Shown here: positions 1 through 12,204 of the stretch, in pieces
Layout: every line of letters starts with the position of its first letter
Numbering within the stretch: the stretch's first letter is position 1
Assembly: GCF_018687715.1 (NCBI RefSeq)
Contig: NC_056752.1
Coordinates: 4,865,001 to 4,929,000 of the forward strand
Length of the DNA stretch: 64,000 bases
Source of the DNA: Carya illinoinensis
Lineage: Eukaryota > Streptophyta > Magnoliopsida > Fagales > Juglandaceae
Direction: 5' to 3'
Translations under genes and position numbers: made by a program
The notes under the pieces: generated by a model
What the model was told of the DNA's origin: nothing
The model's database searches: none
What the model saw: the letters and a program-made list of their open reading frames with translations, nothing else

Positions 1-548
1 GATATAAAATTGTGAAATATATTAGTCACAAAAAATTACACAAAAGTAAATTTACAAACTGATGTGGCTTGATGCAGTATGTCAGATTGTAAAATTACTT
101 TTTTTTTTTTTTTTTTATAAATAAGGTCAGATTATAAAATTACTTTTAGTGTAAAGTAGATTTAACGGATCATATGAAATCACGTCAATTTGTGAATTTA
201 TTTTTGTGTAATCTCTTTGTGTTTGTAGCAGTTCTCTTTCAAAATTTTAAAAAGTTGAATTATTTATATTATTTTATATGAAAATTTAAAAAATTTGTAA
301 TAATTAAGTAAGATAAGGGGAGATGAGATGCTTTATGAAAGTAAACAATGATTTCATAAAACATCTCATCTCATCTCAATTAATTATTACAACTTTTTCA
401 AATTTTGATACAAAATAAAATAATCATTATAACTCTTTCAAATTTTAACACAAAAATAATATTAAAATAATATATTATTATAATATTTTATTCAATTTTT
501 AACTTTAATCTCAACTTATCTCTAAAAACAAAGGAGACCTTGCCTCAT
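1..548. other. AT-rich flank with an inverted MITE-like pair
   Basis: No gene is visible. Between about 240 and 535 two AT-rich segments face each other around position 348. Each contains the gagatgagatg motif and aaaagttgaatta-type sequence, in opposite orientation, so the interval could fold on itself. The same family recurs near 8230-8440, 9412-9603 and 17107-17478. Homology with units 2 and 3 starts only at 549. Confidence 0.55.
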
Positions 549-842
549 AGTTCTTTGCCCTTTGAACTCAATTACCTTGTATAATGACTACAAGATTTTG
601 GGATGTATGAGAAATGAAATGGGATAAAAATTTATGAATAATAGTAAAATAATTTTTAAATAATAGTAAAATAATTTGAATTAATATGTTTGATTGGTTT
701 TTGAGAAAATAGAGAAAAAAATGAATAAAAATATTTTAATTAACAATATTGTTAAAATATAATTTTTGTTTTAAAATTTTAAAAATTATATTATTTTTTA
801 TATTTTGTTTGAAAATTTAAAAAAAATTATATTAAATAGATA

Positions 843-1010
843 ATGATTAAATGAAAGGGAGCGCTACTCCCATAGACACCGAATTGGTACAGCCTAGGTA
901 TTGTGTCTTTTTAAAGCATATGTGTTAGTATTTTTTTTTTTAAATACAAAAAAAAAAAAAAAAAAAAAAAACACAAATGTTTAAGAAAAAAGTAAAAACA
1001 GTTCGGTAAG
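843..1010. repeat. Unit-conserved AT-rich block with poly-A run
   Basis: The stretch beginning with gacaccgaattggtac and ending near ttttgtcaatgg is repeated at about 30838-30990 and 53682-53825. It is shared noncoding sequence of the duplicated units. Unit 1 has a much longer A run (about 948-970) than the others. No coding potential is seen. Confidence 0.6.
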
Positions 1011-1397
1011 TTTTGTCAATGGATAAAGCATTTTCGTAAATGAGAAAGTTAAAATTTAGAATTGAAAGTATTTTATATTTGAGTGATATTTAGGAAGTAA
1101 ATTTTAAAAAAATTTTAGATGAGATGAGATGAATTTTCGAAATAAGTCCTTAATCAAAACTCCCTTCAAATGACTACTAATTCATGAGTATAAAATTTAA
1201 ATACTTGTAATTTTTTTTTATAATTTTTTATAAAAATATTTCTCATCTAAAGCAAACTTAGAAAAATATTGTCTTTTTATCATTTTCTTATTTTCATTCT
1301 AATATTCATCTTAACAAAATTCCATATAAACTCAATTCTTTCATTTATAACAAAAATATAAACTCAATATTTTCTATATTTATTCCTATTCATATTT

Positions 1398-1745
1398 GGA
1401 AAAATCTAAGTACAATTGTACAGTAACATGTGTACTAATTTAATGTAATTAGTTAAAAAATAAATTTTATTAAAAATTATACTAATTTAAATTTTAAAAA
1501 TAAAAAAAATTAATATTAATACAAATTAATTTGTAATTTTATTTGTACTTACCAAAGCTTTTCAATTTCATGGAGGAAAAATATAGTTGCAAGCATAATT
1601 GTGTACTAATCTGGACACAAATGTGATGTGATTGGTTAAAAAGTAAATTTTATTGAAAATAGTGTTAATTTAAATTTTAAGTATAAATAAATCAGTATTA
1701 ATACACAGATTAGTGCGCGACTATATTTATATATAACAAAACTCT
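1398..1745. repeat. Two adjacent copies of a short MITE-like family
   Basis: Two copies of a segment of about 170 bp lie side by side (about 1398-1552 and 1575-1745). Both start ggaaaaat, contain an aatttaaattttaa core and end in a gactatatt/gtactt-like inverted version of the start. Other copies are at 22137-22307 and 52431-52600. Small size, AT richness and imperfect terminal inversion suggest a MITE. The superfamily is unknown. Confidence 0.5.
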
Positions 1746-3728
1746 TTCATAGCAAGACAATTGCTTGATGAATAGTTGAGCTGACGTTTTGGAATATGGA
1801 GGAGTTCGGACTTTGGAGTCTTGGACTTTGGTAAATTTTGGGAAATGAAGCGTAAGCGGTGACCTCATATAAAGAGTTCCCATCCATAAAACCCCTCGAT
1901 GATCTTCAACTTCTCGGCCCCATACTCATCCAATACCGTAGCTGTGAGCGTTTGCAGCATATCTCCCATTTTGGTACCTTCTCTCACTCTCTCATTTTAT
2001 ATTTATATTTTTTTATAAAGGCATATTACTGGTTCTTGTGTTCATTTTTGTTTCGTGGTAAGAGATTTAGAGCACGCCTACGTCGCCTAGGCTGATTTGG
2101 GTAGTGAAGTAATAGTATTTATTATTATTTTTTATCTTTTTCTTATTATTTTATATTCTTATTCATTATTTTTTTATTGCTTTTTCATTATTATTAAACT
2201 CCACAAACACGTTTACACCATTGGGAATTTGGACTTTCCCTGCTTGTGTTGAACGTTAAATTTCCCGTGAACGGATCCCAGGTCATTGTTTTTTCGATTT
2301 CCAGAAAGGAAAAAAAGAACAGTATGAGAAAGTTATTCCTCTTTCTTTATATTATTTATGGATATGGAAGTGGAAGTAACCCATTATGGAACATTTGCAT
2401 CTATATTTCAGTTTTCTTAGCTTCATAACTTTCATTCAAGAATTGCTCACTTGTATCTATCTATTTTTAGTTATATATCTATGGCCTTTTACGCTGGAAA
2501 TCATCCGGCCAAGCTGTAGCGATCCATAAAGACTCAAACCACATTTTATACTCTTCGTAAGATTGCAATTGAAGTCAGTTGGAGCCATTATAATTTATAA
2601 CCCGTAGGAACTTTTTCTTCCCATACCATCCGTAACCCTTCTATACTCAATCCCGGTATTCCGCAATAAGTGGCTTCTAATATTTACAGTTTCTGTTCTT
2701 ACCTTTTTTTTGTATCTTTGTAATTTTCTTATGCCAGTGACTAGTGAGTTACCTCAATATTTATGCTTAATTTGAAACTAACATGGCTAAAACAGTTGGA
2801 GAGAGATACATGGGTCTTATAGAATTTATTGAGCATTTTAATGCTGCCGGAGAAATTCTCATAATATGATAACTACTATGAGACCCATCTCTCTTCCACT
2901 TTAGGACCTAGAGTTCAGGCAAGTACTTTAGGAGATCTAAATCCGATTAGTATTGCCAAGTCTTAGGTGTGATAGATATAATATCAAATCAATAATTTTA
3001 TTTGATTATTATTCTAATTAAATACAAATATTTGATTTGATTTGATTTTCATAGTAATATTTATTTGATTTTTAAGATACTTAGCTTCTTTCATATCTAT
3101 GTAATTTTTTTTATTAATAGGAACCTATGCTTTGTATTTTAGTCACCGTGAATAATAAAATATAGTCCTTAATGTTTTACTCTCTCTAATTCTTCCATAT
3201 TCTCATTCAATTTCTATCATATTCTATATTTTATCAAAGTGATGTGGGACAAAACTATGGATAAGGAATTTGAGGGATCAGAGGAGTGAGGAACTAAAAG
3301 AGACGCAAGGGAAAGAAGAAGCCAGAGAGAAGAAGTTCCGAGAGGAGGGAGAAGAAAGGGGAAGAGAGGGGGAAGGGACTCAGTCTAAAGAAGAGAAGGG
3401 GGGAATCCGGATTTCCATCCCAACCCCTATTTGGAGCGAATGTGGATTCCCTTCAAGTGTGAAAGCGAAGGTCTGAGGAGTACGGAACTAAGAAGGGACA
3501 GAAATAAGGGAAAGAAGATGCCAAAGAGAATAAACTGTGAAAGGAGAGAGAAGAAAGGGAAAGAGAGGGAGAACACTTCCTGCATCATTAAGTTCTTTTT
3601 GCTCTCTAGTGGATCACTAACCTATTGTTTAGTTGTTGTTATTATTATTATAACATATGTAGGCTTCACAATTCTCTAGAAATGAATTTTAAGCTCATCT
3701 GGGAATATATGGTTTTGGCAGGGAAAAA
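1746..3728 (+). promoter_or_regulatory. Upstream region and likely 5' leader of SURNod19 copy 1
   Basis: This interval has counterparts ahead of copies 2 and 3, although nothing in it is clearly coding. A tataaa motif lies near 1868, a pyrimidine tract near 1978-1996, and a polypyrimidine/AG acceptor-like site ends at 3721, seven bases before the ATG. A noncoding first exon joined to 3722 by a 5'-UTR intron is therefore plausible but unproven. Unit 1 differs from unit 3 by two deletions: about 1.2 kb near 1868 (partly explained by the Pack-MULE being unit-3 specific) and about 0.86 kb near 3395. Purine-rich ORFs at 3270-3679 look like low-complexity noise. Confidence 0.4.
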
Positions 3729-6700
3729 ATGCCACACTGCTTTCGTGTTACATTGGCAATACTGCTACTGGCAGTCAGCATAAAACTTTCACATGCTTTC
3801 CAGAGAAATGGACATGCTAAGATGAAATCGGCTGTTTTCCTATCCCCTAAGTTTGTGCTGGGCCCAGGATCGGTGGTGGACAAATATTACTATAATATTG
3901 ACTTCCCAAGAGGTCACATTGCTCTCAAGAGTTTTAATGGTGAAGTAGTTGATGAAGCAGGGAACTCTGTGCCACTTCACGAGACTTATCTCCACCACTG
4001 GGTCACTGCAAGATACTATCAACGTCGAGGTGCAACAAATCCAGATCACAATGGCCATCTGGAACTTGACAAATCTGATCATATTCTTGTGAGGAATAGT
4101 GGGGTATGCCAGAATAATTCTAATGGACAGTATTATGGTCTTGGATCTGAAACACGAGGAACAGCTACATTTGTTCCAGATCCTTATGGAATAGAAGTTG
4201 GTAATCCTGCAGATATTCCTGCTGGGTATGAGGAGGGGTGGTTGCTTAATGTTCATGCAATTGATACTCGGGGCGTCGAAGATAAGTTGGGATGCACTGA
4301 ATGCAGGTGTGATCTATATAATGTCACAAAGGATCAATATGATCGTCCCTTGAGGCCAGACTATAAAGGAGGCTTACACTGTTGCTATGATTATACACAA
4401 TGCAGACTGAGAGAAGGCTTTGAAAGCGCTGAGAGAAGAAGCCTTTACCTGAGATATACAGTGAAGTGGCTTGATTGGGATGAGTTTATCGTGCCTGTTA
4501 AGATCTACATATTCGATGTCACTGATACATGGAAAAGATTGGAGAATTCAACAGGACAGATTGCAGAACATGAATGCCATGTAAGTTAACTTACTCTCTA
4601 ATCATACCATATACTATGATTTTTAATTGTACACGGATCTTAATTAATGGTCTCCTTTTCTCATACACGCACGTTTCTGAACAAGTGAGGTGCAAGTAGA
4701 AATTTGTGAAAAAGTTGGAATGAAAAATAGCCTTGTTTTTTTTATTTTTTATTTATTTATTATTATTATTATTATTATTTTTTATGATAAGTAAAATAGC
4801 CTTGTTTCTTTGGGTTATGCCGAGGTATTTTAAACAACTAGAATAGATCGAAGTCATATTTGGAGAAAACCTACCTCTCTTTTTTTTTTCTTTTTTTTGT
4901 GTGTGTGTGTGCCTGCCTGCACACAAATGTGAAACATTCTTAGTGATGGGAGTAAGAGAAGCTTTTAGATTTATACAAACCATGCTTATTCCTTGTATTT
5001 AACGTAATTCTACTTGTCCAATAGAAATCAGATTTATGTCTTTGTGACCTCAAAGATGTTGAACTTGGTAATTTAAGACAGTGCAAGGTTGTTTAATTTA
5101 TTTGTAGAACTGGAATGGATTATTGCCATTAGAAACAGGCGATCTAGATTTTTATACATGCAAAGTAGTTTAACTCTTGCCCTTTCTCTTCCACCCCCAA
5201 ATGTTATCCTCTATTTTTTTAACCATTTCCATCTTTTGGGAAAAAAAAAAAAAAAAAAAAGGCTGGGTTTTTCTTCATTCTTCCTGTGTGCTTGAGGATT
5301 GGCCCTTTCCCTGTCATTAAAGATTTTAGTCATAGCTGCATGTCCATGAGCCTCCTGTTTTTGAAGATCTCGTGCTTAATGATTCCATGTAATGGCTGAT
5401 TTGCTTGTTCCAAGAAACATTGGCTTTTTAAGATGTAGGATAAGCTTTTACATCTTCGTTGTAACAACCAAGTGAATCTCTAAGTGTCGTAAGTTTCAAA
5501 AGACAAAACAAAATGGTATAAACTGAATTTAGATTTCACCTGAGCCATCTTCTGTTCTGTTGTTGGCATTTTTTCTTCAATTCAGTAGCTCTTTTAATTG
5601 AGTAACTAGCATTTCTTTGGTACAGGTTGAGTATGAAGTTAAATCTTGTAGGGCATCTGGTATGGCTAATAATGGGTGCACTGACACCAAAAGGGTAAGC
5701 CTCACAATGCCTACTGGTGGTTCTGTCATCTATGGTGTTGCCCATCAACATGCAGGGGGTACTGGTTCAACTCTTTATGGAGAGGTAATTTCAACGTTTA
5801 ATATCATTTGTAGTAAAATGAGTTCAACATTTATTAATTTCTTTATTATCTGCTACGCCAGTCTCAATCTGTTGTCGCATGGTATAAAACTTAACCATTT
5901 ACCAACCTGATTTGATGTTCTTATACTGAGATGTATCAGAATTTGTCAACTCTGAGAAGAAAAAGCCGTTTACAGTTCACAAACATTATTCCTCTCGAGT
6001 ACTTTTAGGTCTCTATTTATTATTAAAACATCAACTAGATAGTTGTATGCTTGAACACAGAATGTTCTCGATGCATCTAGGCTGAGGACTTCATCATGAT
6101 CTGGATATCTTTTTGGTTTCTCTGGCTTAGTTGGGCCATTCTATGTTTACTTTCACAAATTATTTACCTCCACACATCTACTGAAATCTTGTGGAAATCT
6201 TCTCGTCAAATATCATATAATTAGGAGATTGAAATGTAATAGCGTCTTTTGTGTATGTGTTTGTGCGTGCCATTTCAGGGTGGACGGGTAATATGTTCTT
6301 CAATACCAACTTATGGAGAAGGGAAGGAAGCAGGAAATGAGGCTGGTTATATTGTAGGAATGTCCAGTTGTTATCCTCGACCAGGTTCTGTTAAGATAAA
6401 CGATGGGGAGACACTGATTCTGGAATCTAATTACAGTAGCACCCAAGGGCACACTGGAGTGATGGGGCTCTTCTACATTTTGGTTGCAGACGAATTGCCA
6501 AAGCCCTCAATACACATCCCGCTTTCAAAGTCAGTTAATCAGGTATGAGGCTATGATCATTTAGAAAGAAATAAAAGGCAAATTAGGATGGATAAAGGGG
6601 CAGTCTGGTACCAATGATGGATGGTTTGATCAGTTATAGCTCTTCTATAGTTTGATTTCTTCAACAATTTTTTAGCAATATTATATCAGTAGCAATAGGT

Positions 6701-6772
6701 ATGTCAATTCGCATGACTTGAGAACAGACCTCTAAAGTTGCTCAGTTCTTGCAGGTTTGGGAGCGGCAATAA
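3729..6772 (+). CDS. SURNod19-domain secreted protein, copy 1 (four exons)
   Basis: Predicted exons are 3729-4580, 5626-5784, 6279-6542 and 6755-6772. All introns are GT-AG and phase 0, giving 430 residues. Residues 1-23 form a hydrophobic signal peptide ending SHA, so the product is probably secreted or apoplastic. Residues about 45-260 contain the family's histidine-rich stretch (HETYLHH) and a cysteine cluster (CTECRCDLYN, then CC and C), which probably makes disulfides. Possible N-glycosylation sites include N129-N-S, N-V-T and N-S-T. Sequence and length fit plant proteins called stress up-regulated Nod 19, whose biochemical role is not established. The ATG is the first in frame, directly after an acceptor-like cag. 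About 13 residues differ from copy 3 by eye. The last exon encodes only VWERQ. Confidence 0.88.
4739..4792 (-). mobile_element. Very short retroposon tail insertion in intron 1
   Basis: The 15-bp sequence aaaatagccttgttt occurs on both sides of a T/TTA-rich stretch ending atgataagta. Copies 2 and 3 have a single version of that site and no insert. This is the footprint of a severely 5'-truncated non-LTR retroposon inserted antisense to the gene. Its tail reads TACTTATCAT followed by A-rich sequence on the minus strand. Confidence 0.6.
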
Positions 6773-7900
6773 GCGTTGCCGCCAGTGTCCTCCATCAGCT
6801 TCGGACTGGGAGAATACAATTACCGTTCACTTTTTTCAGTCGTTGTACGAGTCTTGGTTATGTTATGAACGTGGAATTTAGTACCCTTTTAGATCGCTCT
6901 ATTTGTATATAGACATAAACTTGTAGCCTTATGAAGTTCTTCTGAAATACCCATCAATAGTGTTATTATTTAGTTTTATGAGCAATGATATCTCCACATA
7001 ACATATGTCACAACACATGTTTTAAAGTGTGGGTATTTTTGTAAAGTGATGTTAATTTTATAAAGTATTTTACTAAAATGCCTTTCATTTTAAAACATGG
7101 TTTTGTAACGCATTGTGAAAAGTGATGTGTTTATAATTTTTCATTTGAGAAATCAAATAGATAAATATTATTACAAATTGTTGAAGCACTTTTGTGTCTG
7201 ATTATGAAAGGTAGGAAGAGTCATCCTGGGCCCACGACAATGGCTTGGGTTTCAGTACGGTGTCCTCACGTTCGTTTGTAAAAGAAAATAATAAATAAAA
7301 TATAAATGAGAGATATAAAAATTTTCGATTTGGCAAAAGATTTACGTCAACATGGTGTTTGGAGGGCAAACCCTATATGCTTGGTGATTTAGATAGTCTC
7401 TCGTGACCTTATGTGTCTCTTAGTAAAATAGAAATTGAAGACACTCTTGTCCAAAAGAAAGAAGATGATGTCTCTAAAGTCCCAAAATGGTAGAAGAAGC
7501 ATTCCGATAAGTCTTTACGGGTCTTTGGTAGGGAAATCCCTTTATTGAGGCATTTATGGAGTGGTTGCTGACATGTCAACTTTATGTCCTTGTCATCTTC
7601 CTCCTTTTTTTTTTTACGTGTCTGATTTGTCTCTAGGGGTTTAATTGATTTGCTCTAATTTGGGGGTTCACCATTTTTCCCGACCGGACTGAACCATTAG
7701 GTACCAGTCCATATGAGCAAAGAACATTTTTTATTCTTTTTTCTTTTTTAGACAGATAAATTAATATAAAAATGAATTAAATTAGTAAAATTAAAATTGA
7801 GTGAGCTCTTTAACATGGATTATGTAACTAAATACTAATTCATTAAAAAAATAAAAAATAACTTATTAAATAATGAATTATAATTATATTTATGATGTTA
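6773..7900 (+). other. 3' flank of SURNod19 copy 1
   Basis: This probably holds the 3' UTR and terminator. It is collinear with 45112-46185 and 62579-63655, which supports a shared gene end. No further ORF of interest was found. Beyond about 7890 unit 1 continues with sequence not found in the visible part of the other units. Confidence 0.5.
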
Positions 7901-8060
7901 ATAGATACTAGAGAACATCTTCAAATTTCCTTCAAATAATAACTTTCAATGGTGCCCTGCCACGTAGACACTCCATAACTGGATGCCTGAACTGCACTGC
8001 AGAGAACAAAAAAAAAAAATTGATGTTTTGAGAAAGAGAGAGGCTCCCAGCATAACCTAA

Positions 8061-8181
8061 CGTGCGTGTTTCAAGCATCAGAAAAATGAAAGGGCAATTC
8101 CTCATAGACGGACAGTATTAATTAATGTGTAGACTTATAGAGTATGAACGTACGTGTTTCAAGCATCAGAAAAATGAAAGG
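8061..8181 (+). repeat. Pair of 33-bp direct repeats
   Basis: The segments at 8061-8093 and 8149-8181 are identical except for one base and share gtttcaagcatcagaaaaat. They are 88 bp apart. No coding or transposon context was recognised. Confidence 0.7.
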
Positions 8182-8229
8182 TCCTGACTTGAATCCACCA
8201 AATTTTTGGATCCCCCGTGATCCTCGTGT

Positions 8230-9603
8230 CAATTAGGCTCCTTTTATTTTTAAAGACGAGGTAAAATAAAATAAGGTGGGTTAAGATTAAAATTAAAAAT
8301 TAAATAATATATTATTAAAATATATTATTTTTATATTAGAATTTAAAAAAGTTGAATTGTTTATTTTATTTAATATAAAATTTTGAAAAAATTATAATAA
8401 TGAGATAAAATGAAAAGTTTTATGAAAGCGAATATGGTATTATTTGTTTTTTACTTATATTATTAATTTAGGCTCTGTTTGATTTCATATAGATTTGAAT
8501 TTGTCTTATTTCATCTCAATGTTTAAATATGGTTTAAATACAAATATGTTTTAATTTTTAATTTTTTAATCTAATAATTACAACTTTTTTAAATTTTTAA
8601 ATAAAACATAAAAATAATTTAATTTTTTTAAATTTTAAAATAAGAATAAGATTAAAAATTTATATTCTAATAATATTTTAATTTTATAATATTTTTATTT
8701 AATTTTTTCTCTTTTATTTTTTAAAAATTCTTTAAAACATCTTGATTAAAATGATTTTCTTACTATTTATAAACTATCCATTTATTATTATTTTTTTTCC
8801 CAACTATTGTTTAAAATTGTTTTATCTCGTCCCATCTTCTATCCATCATAAAATAATGTCTTAACGATATTCCACCCTCATTTTATTGCCCATGATTCTC
8901 ACATCGGCACAGTTTACCTGAAAGATACCCCCACCTAGACCTAGGCACAGACTTCACCACTCCAATCTCTGAGTCACGAGTGGGCCCACCTTTGGGCACA
9001 GACTTTTCATTTTAATTTTACAAATCTAAATAAAATAAAATACATTTTTATAAAATTAATATCATTTTATAAAAATATTTTAAATTTAAAATATAATTAT
9101 ATAAAAAATTATACATACACCACTAATCTTTCCTTTGGCACGATTGCTTTCCTTTATGCCTTTTATTATAATCATTTTTCCCCTTGAGAGCATATTCAAA
9201 GTGAAAAGGGTAAAAGACTAAAAACAGCCCAGATCCGATATATCATTTATGGCCTTATCCATTTTAGTGGATTTCATCACAAAAATTTCAAAAAAAAAAA
9301 AAAAATGAATAGATAAGCGTTGAAGAAACGAAAGTTAGGTGTGAAACCAAAGTAATGGAAAGGAAGGAAAGGTGGAGAGAAATGGGTCACAAATATTTTT
9401 TCACCACTTAGGGTAGATTTGGAGATAGACATGAGAATTTTAAGTTTGAGATTAAAGTTTAAATTATTATTTTTTAGTATTATAACTATTTTAGAATTTA
9501 AAAAAATCGAATTGTTTATTATATTTCATATGTGAATTTGATAAAATTGTAATGATAAAATGAGAATTTTAAATTTAAAATGAGATCCTCTACCTCCAAA
9601 CAT
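8230..9603. repeat. AT-rich MITE-like elements
   Basis: At least two members of the aaaagttgaattgtttatt family lie here: about 8232-8440 and 9412-9603. The second has short inverted ends (tttggagataga against tctacctccaaa). The sequence between, 8470-8870, has related AT-rich composition. No protein is encoded. The remainder (8880-9410) is AT-rich intergenic DNA with nothing recognisable. Confidence 0.5.
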
Positions 9604-9859
9604 TTTCCTACCAATAATGAGGCTACATTCATTTTTTTTAAATTTAGATCCCTTGAATTTTTTTAAAAGAAACCGATACTCCAGAAGAAAGTCTCATTTA
9701 TTACTAAGAAATGCCTCTACTAAATAAGCTTGGGGAATGGAAGTATCCCAAAACCAAACTTTAAAGCTATAACAAATGAAACTATAGTAGATACAAAGAG
9801 TATAAAGCAAACCAAACTACCTATAAGATTAGGTATTCACAAAAAGATCAGTTGACTGA

Positions 9860-10155
9860 TGTAGGATAATGGTGGAGCAAGAAAAAAAGGAAACTGAATA
9901 GTAGTAGAATAGAGAAGAAAAGAAGCAAGAAAATAAGAGAATGAGAATGAAGCAAAGAGTATCGGCAATAACAAGTGCTCATTAATCTCCAAAAACTGCC
10001 TCAATATTTCATTACAAGCATTTAAATAAGATAATAACACAAATCCTAAATAAACCTTAGAAAGTTTATGGGCTAAAGCCCAAGCCTATTAATACAAATC
10101 TAAATAAAATAAATAAAACATACAAAAAGGCACCTCAACTATCCATTATTCTACA
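9860..10155 (-). repeat. Solo-LTR-like fragment
   Basis: The interval has inverted ends, tgtaggataatgg at 9860 and ccattattctaca at 10155, in the TG...CA style of LTRs. Read on the minus strand it contains a TATTTAAAT motif. No convincing target duplication was found and no internal retroelement domains adjoin it, so it may be a solo LTR or a fragment. A T-rich run follows at 10182-10203. Confidence 0.45.
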
Positions 10156-10203
10156 ACTTCTGCACACCAGCCCAAGTAGCATTTTTTTTTTTTTTTTTTT
10201 TTT

Positions 10204-11338
10204 CTTTAAATTTTCTTTTCTTCCATTTGAAATCTTTATTTCCAGAAACAACCCCCCTTACAGCGCCCCGCGTCTTCCCTCGTAGTCTGAAAAACAAGGA
10301 CAGCACAAACAAAGACGACAAAATGGCAGAAATTTATGCTATTACAAATAACACCGAACAGTTTCTGACAAATTTTCATTACAACGGGGAAATAGAAATT
10401 TACTTAATTGTTGGCCGTGCAGATTGACCCCTTTATAATGCGACAGAAAATCCTAGCTACCAGAGGTTATAGCCCCAACAACATCGTCTAATTTTCAGTT
10501 TTAACTCTAAAACTCTTGAGCATTTGTATTAAAATCATCAAATTTATTTATAAAATTTAATAAAAAGTATAATTTTTTTATAAATTTAAAATCTTTATAT
10601 TTATAATTCCACATTGAATTAACTATTAGATTCATCAAAATAATAATATAATATTATTTTTTTAATAATAATATTTTTAATTTTTTTCTTCATATTTTGT
10701 AATTATGTTAACCATATAGACATTAATAATTTAATTTAGTACTTAAATAATTTATTCCCAAATAATTTAGAATAAAATAAAATAAAACCATTGCCTATTA
10801 AAATTAGAATAAAATATTAGTTTGAAGGTGGAATGGTAGACCTTCAAATTTGAAGGAAGATCAACAATTACTGTAACTCAAAACTTCACAAATACTCATT
10901 TGATGAATCCAATACAAGTTCATTTTAAATAAATTTATCAAAATTTAAAAATGCATTGACTTTTGATGAAGCCAATACTAATGTTCTAATATTGTTTTTT
11001 CTCTTTCTTTTCGAATGAAAGTTCAAATTATTGTAATCTTACTGCTATTTTCACATAATGGCAAAATATATTGACAGATCTACCATTCTTATCTAGCCCT
11101 CCCATTTTGCAATGTAGACTGACAGGTATGAACTGTAGCTAAGCATCAATATGATTCCATATCAAAAGAAAATGGCAAAAAAATGGAAGTGGCTCTAATG
11201 GGCGGTTGTTGTGGGTTCCGCAACTCATTGGAATTGTTTGGAGAGAAGGAGAAACATACATTTAAGTTAGAACCAGGAAAAAAAAAACTAGTTCAGCAAA
11301 GTGTGCGGTATGTGTTGTAAACAATGGCGGCTTTGTAG
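10204..11338. other. Intergenic, no recognisable gene
   Basis: Both strands were scanned. A 66-codon ORF at 10227 shows no family features. The rest is AT-rich. The last five bases, tgtag, are the left target-site duplication of the Ty3 element. Confidence 0.5.
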
Positions 11339-11778
11339 TGTAATGAGCCTCTTCACAGTAACTAAAAATGGATGTAATTCGAGGACATCACCCTCCAAGA
11401 AGCCTCCAAGAATTAGAGAGAGAAATAAGAGAGAGAAGAAAAGATAAAGAGAGAGGAATGATCGATACTGAATTCCAAAGTTGGCCTCATTTCCAACTCA
11501 CGGTTGCCTTTTATAGATGAACTGTGTATGAAAATGCCACCGACTTATTACAGTTAAGCCATCTAACGACTTAAACGATAACTATGAAACGATACCGTTT
11601 TTATTTACAATTTACTTATACTAAACGACACAATCACAATCAGTTATATTCAAATAACCAACACTTAACAAAACGCTGCGTATTGAACATTTTCTCTACA
11701 ACACTAATTACTTCAGCTTACTCATGTTGACCTCGATCCATGATCTCGTCCATTCTTGCATGATTCCAACCCGTAACA
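11339..11778 (-). repeat. 3' LTR of the Ty3/Gypsy element
   Basis: Begins tgtaatgagc and ends ccgtaaca on the plus strand. It pairs with 16289-16729. Because the element is read on the minus strand, this is its 3' LTR. Confidence 0.93.
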
Positions 11779-11790
11779 TACTCTCCCCCA
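11779..11790 (-). other. Polypurine tract of the Ty3/Gypsy element
   Basis: On the minus strand the sequence is tgggggagagta directly before the 3' LTR. It abuts the stop codon of the chromodomain ORF. This is the expected primer site for second-strand synthesis. Confidence 0.8.
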
Positions 11791-12198
11791 TCAAAGCACC
11801 TTGCCCACAAGGTGAGGAAACTTGTCACGCAAAGGCCAATAAGGTTCCCACGTTGCATCATCAACACTAGCCCCCTTCCATTGCACCAACACATCAACTA
11901 CTGCTCTATTGTGAACCTGTCTGCTACGACGCTGCAAAATGGCTTCAGGTTCAGGCGTCAATTTACCTTGCAAATCTACTGGAGGTAAAGAAGAGAATGG
12001 AGAATGAAAATGCCCCAATTTCTTCTTGAGACAAGAAATGTGGAAAACTGGATGAATAGAGCTGTTTGGTGGTAATTCCAGCCTATAAGCAACCTGTCCC
12101 ACTCTTTGAACAACTTGAAAAGGTCCAAAGAAACGAAGAGATAGCTTGAAATTTCTTCTAGCCGCCACTGAGTGTTGCCTATAAGGCTGTAACCTCAA
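11791..12198 (-). pseudogene. Gypsy pol C-terminus with chromodomain
   Basis: This is the end of the polyprotein. It reads KLSLRFFGPFQVVQRVGQ (post-integrase region), then a chromodomain-like segment with VQWKGASVDDATWEP near its C-terminus. In this family the chromodomain directs integration towards particular chromatin. It is in the same frame as the integrase ORF and separated from it by a stop at 12205-12207, where related elements carry tryptophan (GDWVYLRLQP). Confidence 0.9.
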
Positions 12199-12204
12199 AT
12201 AAAC

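Noticed and set aside
3270..3679. Purine-rich ORFs upstream of SURNod19 copy 1
   Set aside because: Low-complexity sequence with charged repeats only. The frames are not kept in units 2 and 3.
3840..4256. Minus-strand ORF of 138 codons, present in all three SURNod19 copies
   Set aside because: It lies antisense to exon 1 and is kept because the sense strand is conserved. It shows no domain of its own.
5617..5910. 97-codon ORF spanning exon 2
   Set aside because: Only 53 codons are exon 2 of SURNod19. The rest reads through the donor into the intron.
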